Shown here: in pieces, positions 1 to 6,629 of the stretch
Layout of the letters: the number at the start of each line of letters is the position of its first letter
How positions within the stretch are numbered: position 1 is the stretch's first letter
Origin: Blastocatellia bacterium
Lineage (GTDB): Bacteria; Acidobacteriota; Blastocatellia; Chloracidobacteriales; JADJPF01
DNA length: 10,337 nt
Direction: 5' to 3'
Assembly (NCBI GenBank): GCA_023265235.1
Contig: JAHFUF010000116.1
Location: 1-10,337, forward strand
Notes under the pieces: model-generated
Seen by the model: the letters and a program-made list of their open reading frames with translations, nothing else
Told to the model about the DNA's origin: nothing
Database searches by the model: none
Made by a program: the position numbers and the translations under genes

Positions 1-292
1 TTTAGAAAATGTGCTAATTACTAAATAATTAATAATAACTTAATAACTTTTGTATGCAAAATTGTTCTTTCTGCGATGGTGCGATTTTATAATTATATAA
101 TTAATAGACAGGAAAAAGTTTTCCTAAGAAAATCTCTAGCACTCGCTTAATCATAAAAATTGGATTATACTTGGCAGATAATTACCTGCACTTTAACTTG
201 TGATCAAAACAAAAAATAACTTTGTTCAACAACAACTAGTTTAGTTAATACTATTTCGTTTCAAGTAATTACTCTAATTTTAGAGGTGAAGT
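1..292. other. Non-coding leader upstream of the TPR gene
   Basis: This very AT-rich stretch has no convincing gene on either strand. It contains a 7-bp inverted repeat (AGGAAAA, 2-nt spacer, TTTTCCT) at 110-125 and a 12-bp AT palindrome at 91-102, which is unremarkable in DNA this AT-rich. TATACT at 166-171 could be a -10 hexamer, but no good -35 lies at the right distance. The promoter of the gene at 293 is therefore probably here but cannot be placed. A ribosome binding site, GAGGTGA at 283-289, ends the region. Confidence 0.5.
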
Positions 293-1315
293 ATGATAAA
301 AGTATTACTACAAATCTTTTTTAGTCTCTTTTTAGTTTTAACTTTTACTGTTATTCCTTCTACAGCCCAACAGCGCACTGTTTTTCATCGTTTAACTGTT
401 AATGTTATTTTGCCTGATGGTATTTCTTCGCCTCAATTAATAGAAGTTAAGTTAGATTCTGAACGTACAGGCTTACCATTATTAACAAAAACTTTGATTC
501 GTGATACTCGCACAGAGTTTAACCAATTACAAAATGGTGAATATATTGTTACAGTTACAGCAGACAATGAAAAAGTACTAGAAAACTATACTGAACGTGT
601 TTCCTTAAGAGGATCTTTTTCATTACTTAAACAAGTAAACGTATTAATGAAGACAAAAATAAGAATGGCAGGAGAAATAACTGCTCCTGGGACTTTGGCG
701 GCTCCTGGAACTGCGAGTGTAACGGAAGTAGAAATCCCTAAAGATGCTCGAAAAGCTTTTGAAAAAGGCATTAGCAAATCTGAGCAAGGAAAATCTGAAG
801 ATGCAATTAAAGCCTTTCAGGATGCGATTAAATATTACCCTACATACTTAAATGCAATCAATAACTTAGCAGTTGAATATATGAAGCTTTCTCGTTATGA
901 CGAAGCTGTACAATATCTAGAAACAGCCATAAAACTAAACTCTAACTCCTCTTTAACCCACCTTAATATGGGAATTATTTTGAATGAAAAAAAGAAATTT
1001 GCTGAAGCAAAAGAGCAATTAAGTAAAGCAATTGAACTGGATTTCCGTAATCCACTTGCTCACTTTGAGTTAGGAGTGGCTTCTTTTGAGCTTAATGATT
1101 TTATTCAAGCACAGATGGAATTTGAAACTACTATTGGTATGGCTGCAAACAAAATACCGCTTTCTCGGCTTTATCTAGCAGAAATTTATAAGCGTTCTTC
1201 ACATAAAACAGAAGCAATTAACCAGCTAGAAACCTTTCTAAAAGAAAACACCAAAGAAAACCCTTATACAGAAGTAGTAAAAAAAGAATTAGAAAAACTT
1301 AAACAAATCAAATAA
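293..1315 (+). CDS. Secreted tetratricopeptide-repeat (TPR) protein
   Basis: A 340-residue exported TPR protein, probably a periplasmic or envelope scaffold for protein-protein contacts; its partner is unknown. Residues 1-26 form a signal peptide with a hydrophobic core and a likely cleavage after S-T-A. Residues 33-125 look like a beta-rich domain (alternating strands, with NGEYIVTV near 81-88). A small A/P/G/T linker follows at about 130-143. From about 152 to 321 there are roughly five TPR units of about 34 residues, with the usual spacing of A, G, Y and P. Clear cores are AIKAFQDAIKYYP (171-183), EAVQYLETAIKLN (204-216) and EAKEQLSKAIELD (238-250). The C-terminus is a charged helix. The ATG is supported by GAGGTGA a few bases upstream and by the signal peptide beginning there. 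A strong terminator follows, so it is probably transcribed alone. The TPR and export calls are firm; the role is not known. Confidence 0.9.
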   Translation: MIKVLLQIFFSLFLVLTFTVIPSTAQQRTVFHRLTVNVILPDGISSPQLIEVKLDSERTGLPLLTKTLIRDTRTEFNQLQNGEYIVTVTADNEKVLENYTERVSLRGSFSLLKQVNVLMKTKIRMAGEITAPGTLAAPGTASVTEVEIPKDARKAFEKGISKSEQGKSEDAIKAFQDAIKYYPTYLNAINNLAVEYMKLSRYDEAVQYLETAIKLNSNSSLTHLNMGIILNEKKKFAEAKEQLSKAIELDFRNPLAHFELGVASFELNDFIQAQMEFETTIGMAANKIPLSRLYLAEIYKRSSHKTEAINQLETFLKENTKENPYTEVVKKELEKLKQIK

Positions 1316-1355
1316 ATATATAAAATCACGTAAGCTTAAAGTATAGAGAGTCTAG

Positions 1356-1384
1356 CCCAGTACTAAGAAAGTGCTGGGTTTTTT
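1356..1384 (+). terminator. Rho-independent terminator after the TPR gene
   Basis: CCCAGTAC (1356-1363) pairs with GTGCTGGG (1371-1378) across a 7-nt loop; one of the eight pairs is G-U. A run of six T follows at 1379-1384. This closes the TPR transcript and separates it from the EF-P-family gene. Confidence 0.88.
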
Positions 1385-1388
1385 AGGT

Positions 1389-1416
1389 TTGAAATTTTTT
1401 CTAATCAATCTAAAAT
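1389..1416 (+). promoter_or_regulatory. Possible sigma-70-type promoter for the EF-P-family gene
   Basis: TTGAAA (1389-1394) and TAAAAT (1411-1416) each match the sigma-70 consensus at five of six bases and are 16 bases apart. They lie directly after the upstream terminator, so the factor probably has its own promoter and a leader of about 30 nt. In AT-rich DNA such matches occur by chance; position is the main support. Confidence 0.42.
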
Positions 1417-1441
1417 CGCAAATCAAAATCAGTATTCATAT

Positions 1442-1446
1442 AGGAG
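1442..1446 (+). promoter_or_regulatory. Ribosome binding site selecting a TTG start
   Basis: AGGAG lies 7 nt upstream of TTG at 1454. No ATG or GTG lies near the family's expected N-terminus, and the next in-frame ATG (residue 11) would remove the first beta strand. This site therefore fixes TTG as the start. Confidence 0.85.
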
Positions 1447-1453
1447 AATTATT

Positions 1454-2026
1454 TTGTTTACCTCAGCAGAACTTAAAAAAGGCATGTTAATTGAACTAGA
1501 AAAAGCCCCTTATTTAATTGTAGATGTATCGCACCAAACCCCATCAGCACGTGGGGGTAATATGTTAGTAAAAGTCAAGCTAAGAAATATGCTTAATAAG
1601 CAAACTTTAGAAAAAACCTTTCGTGCTGGTGATAAGGTAGATGAGCCAAACTTTGAGACTAACCCTGGGCAATTTCTTTATCGTGAAGGTGAAAGCCTAG
1701 TTTTTATGGACTTAAGTACTTATGAACAGTTTAACTTAAGCGAAGAAATCATTGGAGATGGGGTTTATTTTCTTAAAGATGGATTAGATATAAGAATTCA
1801 AATTTATAATGGTGAAGCAATTGGAATAGAATTTCCTATTTCTATTGAACTTGAAGTTACACAAACAGAACCAGCCTTAAAAGGGGCTACAGCCTCTGCG
1901 CAAACCAAACCAGCTACATTAGAAACAGGTATACAAATCCAAGTTCCCCCCTATATTGAAATAGGAGAAATAGTTAAGGTAGATACCAGGACACATACAT
2001 TTATTTCTCGTGGTGGAAAAGCCTAA
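1454..2026 (+). CDS. Elongation factor P family protein with an EfpL (YeiP)-type loop
   Basis: A 190-residue translation factor of the EF-P family, which binds between the ribosomal P and E sites and rescues stalls at proline-rich stretches. All three domains are present: KOW-like domain I (about 1-64, with VKLRNMLNKQTLEKTFRAGDK), OB domain II (about 65-130, with FMDLSTYEQF) and C-terminal OB domain III (about 137-190, with TKPATLETG and VKVDTRT). The tip loop reads T-P-S-A-R-G-G-N, with Arg33 at the tip and no lysine between residues 17 and 40. It is two residues longer than the classical P-G-K-G loop whose lysine is modified. As I recall it, E. coli EfpL/YeiP has S-P-T-A-R-G-A there, so this protein is EfpL-like in the loop but EF-P-like in domain III. 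The start is TTG with a good AGGAG. I leave the symbol empty because efp and efpL are both possible. The family is certain; the subfamily is likely. Confidence 0.95.
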   Translation: MFTSAELKKGMLIELEKAPYLIVDVSHQTPSARGGNMLVKVKLRNMLNKQTLEKTFRAGDKVDEPNFETNPGQFLYREGESLVFMDLSTYEQFNLSEEIIGDGVYFLKDGLDIRIQIYNGEAIGIEFPISIELEVTQTEPALKGATASAQTKPATLETGIQIQVPPYIEIGEIVKVDTRTHTFISRGGKA

Positions 2027-2046
2027 TCCGTTTCAACAGAACGATA

Positions 2047-2115
2047 TGTAGGGGCGAACTGTTCGCCCTTCTTATAATTAAAGAAAGAAGGCAGACACAT
2101 AGGTCTGCCCCTACA
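2047..2115. repeat. Composite palindromic element, MITE/REP-like, probably also a bidirectional terminator
   Basis: This 69-bp, GC-rich island lies between converging genes. The termini are perfect 9-bp inverted repeats: TGTAGGGGC (2047-2055) and GCCCCTACA (2107-2115). Inside are GGGCGAAC/GTTCGCCC (2052-2059 with 2061-2068), GGCAGAC/GTCTGCC (2090-2096 with 2103-2109) and a central CCTTCTT/AAGAAGG pair (2067-2073 with 2085-2091). Read on +, the first hairpin is followed by TTCTTATAATT. Read on -, the other hairpin is followed by TTCTTTCTTTAATT. Each could therefore terminate the gene pointing into it. The GC-rich inverted ends resemble small palindromic repeats scattered in other bacterial genomes. 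Only one copy is visible here, so the repeat status is inference. Confidence 0.68.
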
Positions 2116-2128
2116 AAGAAATATTTAA

Positions 2129-2869
2129 TTACACCAAATGTCTACCACCATCTACTCGTAGACATTCGCCAGTAACAAAGTTAGTGCGAATAAAAAATTC
2201 TACTGCCTTTGCAATTTCTACTGAGCCTCCCCAACGTTTTAATGGGGTTTTAGCTGCGGCCTGTAAGACAAGCTCTGGAGATAAACTTACTGGAGGGATA
2301 ATTGGGCCAGGAGCAATGCTATTAATTAGTACTTCTGGAGCATATTCTAAAGCAAATGCCTCTGTTAAACCTATTACAGCTTGTTTAGCAGCATAATAGG
2401 CATCATAGCCAGGATATTCTGTACGACGACTTGCGGCTGTCCAATCAACAAAATTAATAATGCGCCCTTGGCCTTGTTTACGCATTATTGGTGCAACTTT
2501 ATTCATACAAAGAAATGTATTAGTAGCATTATTATTATAATCATCAAGCCAATCAGCAAGTTTAAGGCTTTCTGCCTTGCGTGCAATATAGGTTGAAGCC
2601 ATGTTAACCAAAATATCAATTCGACCAAAATGAGCAATGGCTAAATCTACAGCTTGATTTACTTCTGTTTCTATTACAGTGTTTACTTTTTGAACAAGGG
2701 TTTTTGCACCTAAGTCTATTAATTGTGCGGCTAATGCTTCCATTACGCTTTGAGAGTTAAGGTAGGTTAACAAAAAACCTGACGCGCCTTCTTTAGCTAA
2801 AGATAGGGCAACTTCTTGGCCAATGCGAGCACCACCAGTCAACATTACAACGGTGTTTGTTATTTCCAT
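2129..2869 (-). CDS. Short-chain dehydrogenase, FolM / pteridine reductase-like
   Basis: A 246-residue NAD(P)H-dependent oxidoreductase with a Rossmann fold. It shows the nucleotide loop T-G-G-A-R-I-G (11-17), the N-M-A-S form of NNAG (89-92) and the catalytic Tyr158 and Lys162 (YYAAK). The usual catalytic serine position appears to hold Asp142 (INFVDW), as in pteridine reductases and E. coli FolM. The sequences APEVLINSIAPGPI (177-190) and VTGECLRVDGGRHLV (232-246) closely resemble FolM. The likely substrate class is therefore dihydropterins or a similar heterocycle, though many SDRs share this pattern. The nucleotide loop is one residue shorter than the usual 8-residue motif. It is the last gene of a five-gene minus-strand run, starting 10 nt after the upstream stop with only a weak GTAAG before the ATG, which suggests translational coupling. 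The SDR call is firm; the substrate is inferred. Confidence 0.9.
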   Translation of the reverse strand: MEITNTVVMLTGGARIGQEVALSLAKEGASGFLLTYLNSQSVMEALAAQLIDLGAKTLVQKVNTVIETEVNQAVDLAIAHFGRIDILVNMASTYIARKAESLKLADWLDDYNNNATNTFLCMNKVAPIMRKQGQGRIINFVDWTAASRRTEYPGYDAYYAAKQAVIGLTEAFALEYAPEVLINSIAPGPIIPPVSLSPELVLQAAAKTPLKRWGGSVEIAKAVEFFIRTNFVTGECLRVDGGRHLV

Positions 2870-2879
2870 AACTTACAAT

Positions 2880-3677
2880 TTACTGTGGCTTAACAAAAAT
2901 TTTATCATCTATGCCAGAATTTATTTTAACTTCTTTTATTTCAACATTAGCAAATGGCTGACCATTACGTTTTATTACCCGCCTCATAGGAATTTGAACA
3001 CCTTCAAATTTTTGGAAGTCAGAATAAATCTCTTCATTAACAACAGTTAAACCTGCAGCTTTGGATTGAAAAGACTTACCCTTAATCATATTAGTTTTTG
3101 GATCAAGATAAAGTTTGATTTCATGCCCTGTATTAGTAGTAAACAAAACTATATTAATCATTTGCCCTTCAAAACAAACCTCCTCAAGAAATGTAACTTT
3201 GTGGTTTTCCTGGTCAAAATTTTTAAGGATAGACAAAAGATCTCCAGCTAAAGCATTTTCAAACTCTACTGCATTATCCCCTACCATTTCTTGTGTGCCT
3301 CCGGGAGTTACTGCCCAAGCAATATTTCCATCATAAGAATTCTTAATCTCACCAAAAGGGCCATTAATAATTGTCAAAGATTTATTAGGAAATTTTATTG
3401 TAGTTTCATTAGAAACCTCAAAATTATTTCCTGAAAAAACAAGCTCAACAATGCTAGTAATTTTAATGTCTTTGACTTCACTAAGTGGTTTCTCGCTTTT
3501 AGCTTTCCGTGCCATTAACATTAATTCTTTGGCGTGCTTTGTAGGATCAATTTTATCAGTGTCACTCTTAACAACCTTCTCTGTGTCTTTTATAGTAGGA
3601 TCTTTTTCTTGAGCAAAAACATGTAGGGCTAGTGATAAGGTTAAAGATAAACAGACTATAGTTATAAACTTTTTCAT
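2880..3677 (-). CDS. Periplasmic LolA/LppX-like protein of unknown role
   Basis: A 265-residue exported protein. Residues 1-22 form a signal peptide ending V-F-A before Q23. There is no lipobox, so it is probably soluble in the periplasm. A charged, lysine-rich stretch (24-65) leads into a beta-rich region (about 72-263). The pattern of strands there (ELVFSGNNFEVSNETTIKFPNK at its start, SYDGNIAWAVTPGGTQEM at 114-131, then VQIPMRRV at 227-234 and a final DDKIFVKP) is that of LolA/LppX-like outer-membrane-lipoprotein carriers. Similar domains are common in Acidobacteriota envelope proteins, often beside M16 peptidases. The fold is inferred by pattern, and no ligand can be named. It lies 27 nt after the methyltransferase stop and has a good AGGGAGA ribosome binding site (3681-3687), which supports this ATG. 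It is the fourth gene of the minus-strand run. Confidence 0.82.
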   Translation of the reverse strand: MKKFITIVCLSLTLSLALHVFAQEKDPTIKDTEKVVKSDTDKIDPTKHAKELMLMARKAKSEKPLSEVKDIKITSIVELVFSGNNFEVSNETTIKFPNKSLTIINGPFGEIKNSYDGNIAWAVTPGGTQEMVGDNAVEFENALAGDLLSILKNFDQENHKVTFLEEVCFEGQMINIVLFTTNTGHEIKLYLDPKTNMIKGKSFQSKAAGLTVVNEEIYSDFQKFEGVQIPMRRVIKRNGQPFANVEIKEVKINSGIDDKIFVKPQ

Positions 3678-3704
3678 AGCTCTCCCTAAGGTTTAAGAAA
3701 ATAT

Positions 3705-4724
3705 TTACTTAGTTGCGAGTAACAAAGGAAAAGGTGATGGGGTTTTATCTAAAACTTCAAAGTCTTTTAATCCAACTTCTGCCATCCATTTTTGATATTG
3801 GGAAGCAGGAAAAACATCTCCTTCGCTAGTAAAAACTAACATATTAAGAGAAAAAAGCATTGCTAATAATGGTGAGCTAAGATCTTCATTTGGAAGCACT
3901 TCAGCTATTAGTAAGGTTCCACCATCTCGTAGAGCTTGAGCCGATTTTTTAATTAATTTACGTGCTCGTCGTTCTCCCTCACTATGACAAATATGTCCTA
4001 GTATTACTAGATCGTAGCAGTTTTTACCAAAAGACAGAGCGTTTAAGTCTCCTCCAAGATAATCATATTGAGATTCTGCACCTAATTGTTGAACATATTG
4101 ACGTGTAACACCAAGTACACCTGGAAAATCTAAAGCTACTACACTTGCTTCTGGATATTGTGTAGCAAAGCCTAGGCTCCAAGCGGCTGATCCTGCGGCA
4201 ACATCTAAGATCTTTTCAATATTTTTTTTCTTTTTCTTAAAAACTGTTGCTGCTGCCGATGAAGCAGCAAAGTTAGGTGAAAAGAGAGCTTTTACTAAAC
4301 CTCTAAAAAATTCTTCGCCTTGTTTTTCTGTATCAAATTGAAATGAGGATTTTCCTGTTTCTATACTTTTGGGTAAGGTTTTCCATCCATCAAGTATGTC
4401 TAAACTATGTCTTGTCATATCACCTAGGTAAGCAACTCTATCACGAACCAAAAATGTATCTGATTCAGGGGTTAAAGTATAAATTTTATTTTCTTTATTG
4501 AGTAACTCCAACCCAACTAATACATTTAGTAAACGCTCTATTGCATTAGCTGAACATTCAGTTGTTCTAGCTAATTCCCGAGCAGTATTTTTTCCACTAG
4601 CAATATGAGTAAAAAGATCAAAATGAACAGCAGTACTAAGAGCGATGGTTTCTGCTCCAGCCCAAATAATACGGTTAATAGTTTCTGGTGTAACAGGTTT
4701 TTGACGTTGCTTACCAATAGTCAT
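3705..4724 (-). CDS. SAM-dependent O-methyltransferase-like protein
   Basis: A 339-residue class I methyltransferase of the two-domain O-methyltransferase (Methyltransf_2 / CrtF-like) type. Residues 13-95 form an N-terminal winged-helix dimerisation domain (ALSTAVHFDLFTHI, then TARELARTTECSANAIERLL). The Rossmann domain covers about 165-339. Motif I is ILDVAAGSAAW (172-182), where the family usually has G-S-G; Ala180 replaces the last Gly. The acidic residue at the end of strand 2 is D199 (VVALDFPGV). ILGHICHSEGE (241-251) holds the histidines at the usual catalytic-base region, and GGTLLIAEVLPNED (268-281) follows. Substrates in this family are phenols, carotenoids or similar small molecules; none can be named. 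Five consecutive lysines (163-167) lie in the interdomain stretch and are encoded by an A-rich tract. The gene starts 27 nt after xseA with GAGGA upstream. Confidence 0.88.
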   Translation of the reverse strand: MTIGKQRQKPVTPETINRIIWAGAETIALSTAVHFDLFTHIASGKNTARELARTTECSANAIERLLNVLVGLELLNKENKIYTLTPESDTFLVRDRVAYLGDMTRHSLDILDGWKTLPKSIETGKSSFQFDTEKQGEEFFRGLVKALFSPNFAASSAAATVFKKKKKNIEKILDVAAGSAAWSLGFATQYPEASVVALDFPGVLGVTRQYVQQLGAESQYDYLGGDLNALSFGKNCYDLVILGHICHSEGERRARKLIKKSAQALRDGGTLLIAEVLPNEDLSSPLLAMLFSLNMLVFTSEGDVFPASQYQKWMAEVGLKDFEVLDKTPSPFPLLLATK

Positions 4725-4751
4725 ATGTTTGTTTTCCTCAGTAATTAAGTT

Positions 4752-6101
4752 TTACTCCAGGTCTTTAATACAAATCATTTCCCCTTCAGATAGTTGTACA
4801 CGAACCTTATCTCCGGGTGCAACCTGTGTTGGACGTTTTACTAAACTATTATCAGATGTCCAAACCAAGGCGTACCCTCTTGATAATACAGCTAATGGGC
4901 TAAGAGCGTCTAAGGTGCTAACCAAAGAATGAAACCTATCTGTCATTTGTTGCAGTTGTTTTCTTAAGCTAGTTTCTAGTTGCGTTTCTATTTTTTGTAA
5001 CTGGTTACGCGACTTTAGGATATTACTTTTTAGCTCGCGTGTGGCCAAACGCAGAGAAAGGTCTGTAATCTGTTCTTTTTGTTTTTTTAGTTCAGAGTAA
5101 AAGGCTATTTCTAGTCTATGTGTTAGGTTTGTTAATTTCTGTTTTTGCTGATTTATCCCTTTAGGTAAGCTCTCAAACCCTGGCCTAGTACGAAGATTAG
5201 CTAAATGATTACGTTGACTTAAGAGTAAATAGCCAAATGACTGAGTTAAGGTTTCTTTATAGTAGTTGATTAGTTCTATAAGTTCATCTTGGCGAGCAGC
5301 AACAATTTCTGCTGCAACTGAGGGGGTAGGAGCGCGATGATCTGCAACAAAGTCAGCAATGGTAAAGTCTATTTCATGGCCTACAGCAGATATAATTGGT
5401 ATGCGAGAAGCAAAAATAGCTCTAGCCACTACTTCTTCATTAAAAGGCCAAAGGTCTTCTATTGACCCGCCACCACGACCAACAATTAATACATCTACAT
5501 CCTGACGATTATTAAAATAGCTTATTCCTTCAGCAATTTCTGCGGCGGCTCCTTCTCCTTGAACTTTTGCTGAATAAATCAAAACATTAATAGATTTATT
5601 ACGCCTATAAAGCACTTGTAAAATATCTTGTATTGCTGCCCCTGTATGACTAGTTATTACCCCTATCAATAGAGGAAATTTAGGTAATGGCTTTTTGTGC
5701 GCTTGCTCAAATAAACCTTCTGCTAAAAGACGAGCTTGGAGTTTTTCAAAAGCTTTTTGTAAATCACCTTTACCAATGGACTCAATGCTACTAACAATTA
5801 ATTGGTAATCTCCACGACTTTCATAGATAGAAACCCTAGCTCTTAACCTTACTTTTAGACCATCTGTTGGGCGAGGACGAATATAGGTGTTTTGCTGGCG
5901 AAACACAGCACATCGTATTTGGGAAAATTCATCTTTTAATGTGAAATACCAATGTCCAGAACTATGCGCTTTAAAATTTGAAACCTCTCCTGATATTAGG
6001 ACATCATAAAACTCTGTTTCCAACCGATCTTTAATTTGCGCAGTTAGTTCGGAAACAGTTATAGCCTGTGGTTGATTAGTAAGCAGTTCCAACAAAGACA
6101 T
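4752..6101 (-). CDS. xseA: Exodeoxyribonuclease VII large subunit
   Basis: The 449-residue catalytic subunit of exonuclease VII, which degrades single-stranded DNA into oligonucleotides in repair. The length is normal for the family. An N-terminal OB fold spans about 14-108 (FYDVLISGEVSNFKAHSSGH, with YFTLKD). The catalytic core holds GVITSHTGAAIQDI (147-160), GRGGGSIEDLWPFNEE (208-223) and GHEIDFTIADFVADHRAPTP (241-260), which include the conserved Asp, Arg and His residues. A long coiled coil runs from about 265 to 398, and the conserved SPLAVLSRGYALV tail is at 401-413. The start is 13 nt after the DUF4388 stop, with no good ribosome binding site, so its translation probably depends on the upstream gene. 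No small-subunit (xseB) gene adjoins it; the next gene is the methyltransferase. Confidence 0.97.
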   Translation of the reverse strand: MSLLELLTNQPQAITVSELTAQIKDRLETEFYDVLISGEVSNFKAHSSGHWYFTLKDEFSQIRCAVFRQQNTYIRPRPTDGLKVRLRARVSIYESRGDYQLIVSSIESIGKGDLQKAFEKLQARLLAEGLFEQAHKKPLPKFPLLIGVITSHTGAAIQDILQVLYRRNKSINVLIYSAKVQGEGAAAEIAEGISYFNNRQDVDVLIVGRGGGSIEDLWPFNEEVVARAIFASRIPIISAVGHEIDFTIADFVADHRAPTPSVAAEIVAARQDELIELINYYKETLTQSFGYLLLSQRNHLANLRTRPGFESLPKGINQQKQKLTNLTHRLEIAFYSELKKQKEQITDLSLRLATRELKSNILKSRNQLQKIETQLETSLRKQLQQMTDRFHSLVSTLDALSPLAVLSRGYALVWTSDNSLVKRPTQVAPGDKVRVQLSEGEMICIKDLE

Positions 6102-6114
6102 TCTATTTTATTTT

Positions 6115-6411
6115 TTAGCAATGACTCCACTCTTTAAGAATTTCTTTCCAAGGGGTTTGTATGGTGTGCTCTAGAGAAGTAACATTAAGCTCTACTTGAT
6201 ACCTTCCTTCTTTTAGGGAAAGTGCTTGGTAGAGAGCGTCTAACCCATTAGTAGCTTCACAGCGTGCATCAGTTATATTACCATTATCAAAATATATTTC
6301 CGCTTTAGTACTACTATTAGTTAGCTTGACACAAGCACGAGCACGCCCAAAACAGTGAATCATAATAAGATCTGTAACAGATAGATCAGGTAGCTGTCCT
6401 TTAAGTGCCAT
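6115..6411 (-). CDS. Stand-alone DUF4388 (PatA N-terminal-like) domain protein
   Basis: A 98-residue cytoplasmic protein made of one DUF4388 domain. The family pattern is clear: KGQLPDLSVTDLIMI (4-18), a beta strand A-E-I-Y-F-D-N-G (37-44), N-I-T-D-A (45-49), then GLDALYQALSLKEGRYQVEL (56-75) and a final amphipathic helix. DUF4388 domains occur in response regulators such as PatA and in signalling adaptors, often in gliding or polarity systems. Their molecular role is poorly defined, so none is assigned. GGAGG 4 nt upstream of the ATG (6416-6420) fixes the start. It heads the five-gene minus-strand run, and xseA begins 13 nt after its stop. A stand-alone domain ahead of a DNA-repair nuclease is an odd pairing. 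Confidence 0.85.
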   Translation of the reverse strand: MALKGQLPDLSVTDLIMIHCFGRARACVKLTNSSTKAEIYFDNGNITDARCEATNGLDALYQALSLKEGRYQVELNVTSLEHTIQTPWKEILKEWSHC

Positions 6412-6629
6412 GAATCCTCCACACTCTCAAATTTACAAACAGAAAAATAAATTTTGTGCTGATATAGTCTATTTGAAAAGAATTGTTTCTCTATAGATAA
6501 AATAATACACTTGCACTTCTATGCGCAAGAGTAAAATCTTAATTTTTAGCGAAAAATATATTAATAATACAACTTAATCACAAACGTAAGTACAATGATT
6601 AGTACTAGTGATTAATTAGGAGAAAAAAA
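6412..6629. promoter_or_regulatory. Divergent intergenic region, promoters not resolved
   Basis: This 218-bp AT-rich region between a minus-strand operon and a plus-strand gene must hold at least two promoters. On -, TATTAT is preceded 15 nt upstream by TTGCGC, which is weak. On +, TTGCAC (6511-6516) has TAAAAT 15 nt further on, also weak. An imperfect inverted repeat CTTGCAC/GCGCAAG covers 6510-6529. The plus-strand gene has AGGAG (6618-6622) as its ribosome binding site. No short gene is seen. Confidence 0.4.

Noticed and set aside
91..102. 12-bp palindrome AATTATATAATT
   Set aside because: It is made only of A and T in an AT-rich leader, where such palindromes are expected by chance.
161..176. 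Sigma-54-like GG-N10-GC before the TPR gene
   Set aside because: The spacing fits, but three defined consensus positions mismatch, and overlapping TATACT is an equally good alternative. Not strong enough to call.
586..777. 63-codon minus-strand open frame within the TPR gene
   Set aside because: It is a shadow of the TPR coding frame, with no ribosome binding site or family resemblance.
2047..2115. CRISPR or integron attachment-site interpretation of the palindrome
   Set aside because: There is no repeated spacer-repeat unit, no integrase or cas gene, and the arms do not follow an attC pattern.
2184..3336. Several short plus-strand open frames opposite the SDR and LolA-like genes
   Set aside because: All are antisense to well-supported genes, with low-complexity or motif-free products.
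6510..6537. Possible promoter TTGCAC/TAAAAT for the gene at 6630
   Set aside because: The spacing of 15 is too short and the hexamers are weak; mentioned only within the intergenic entry.
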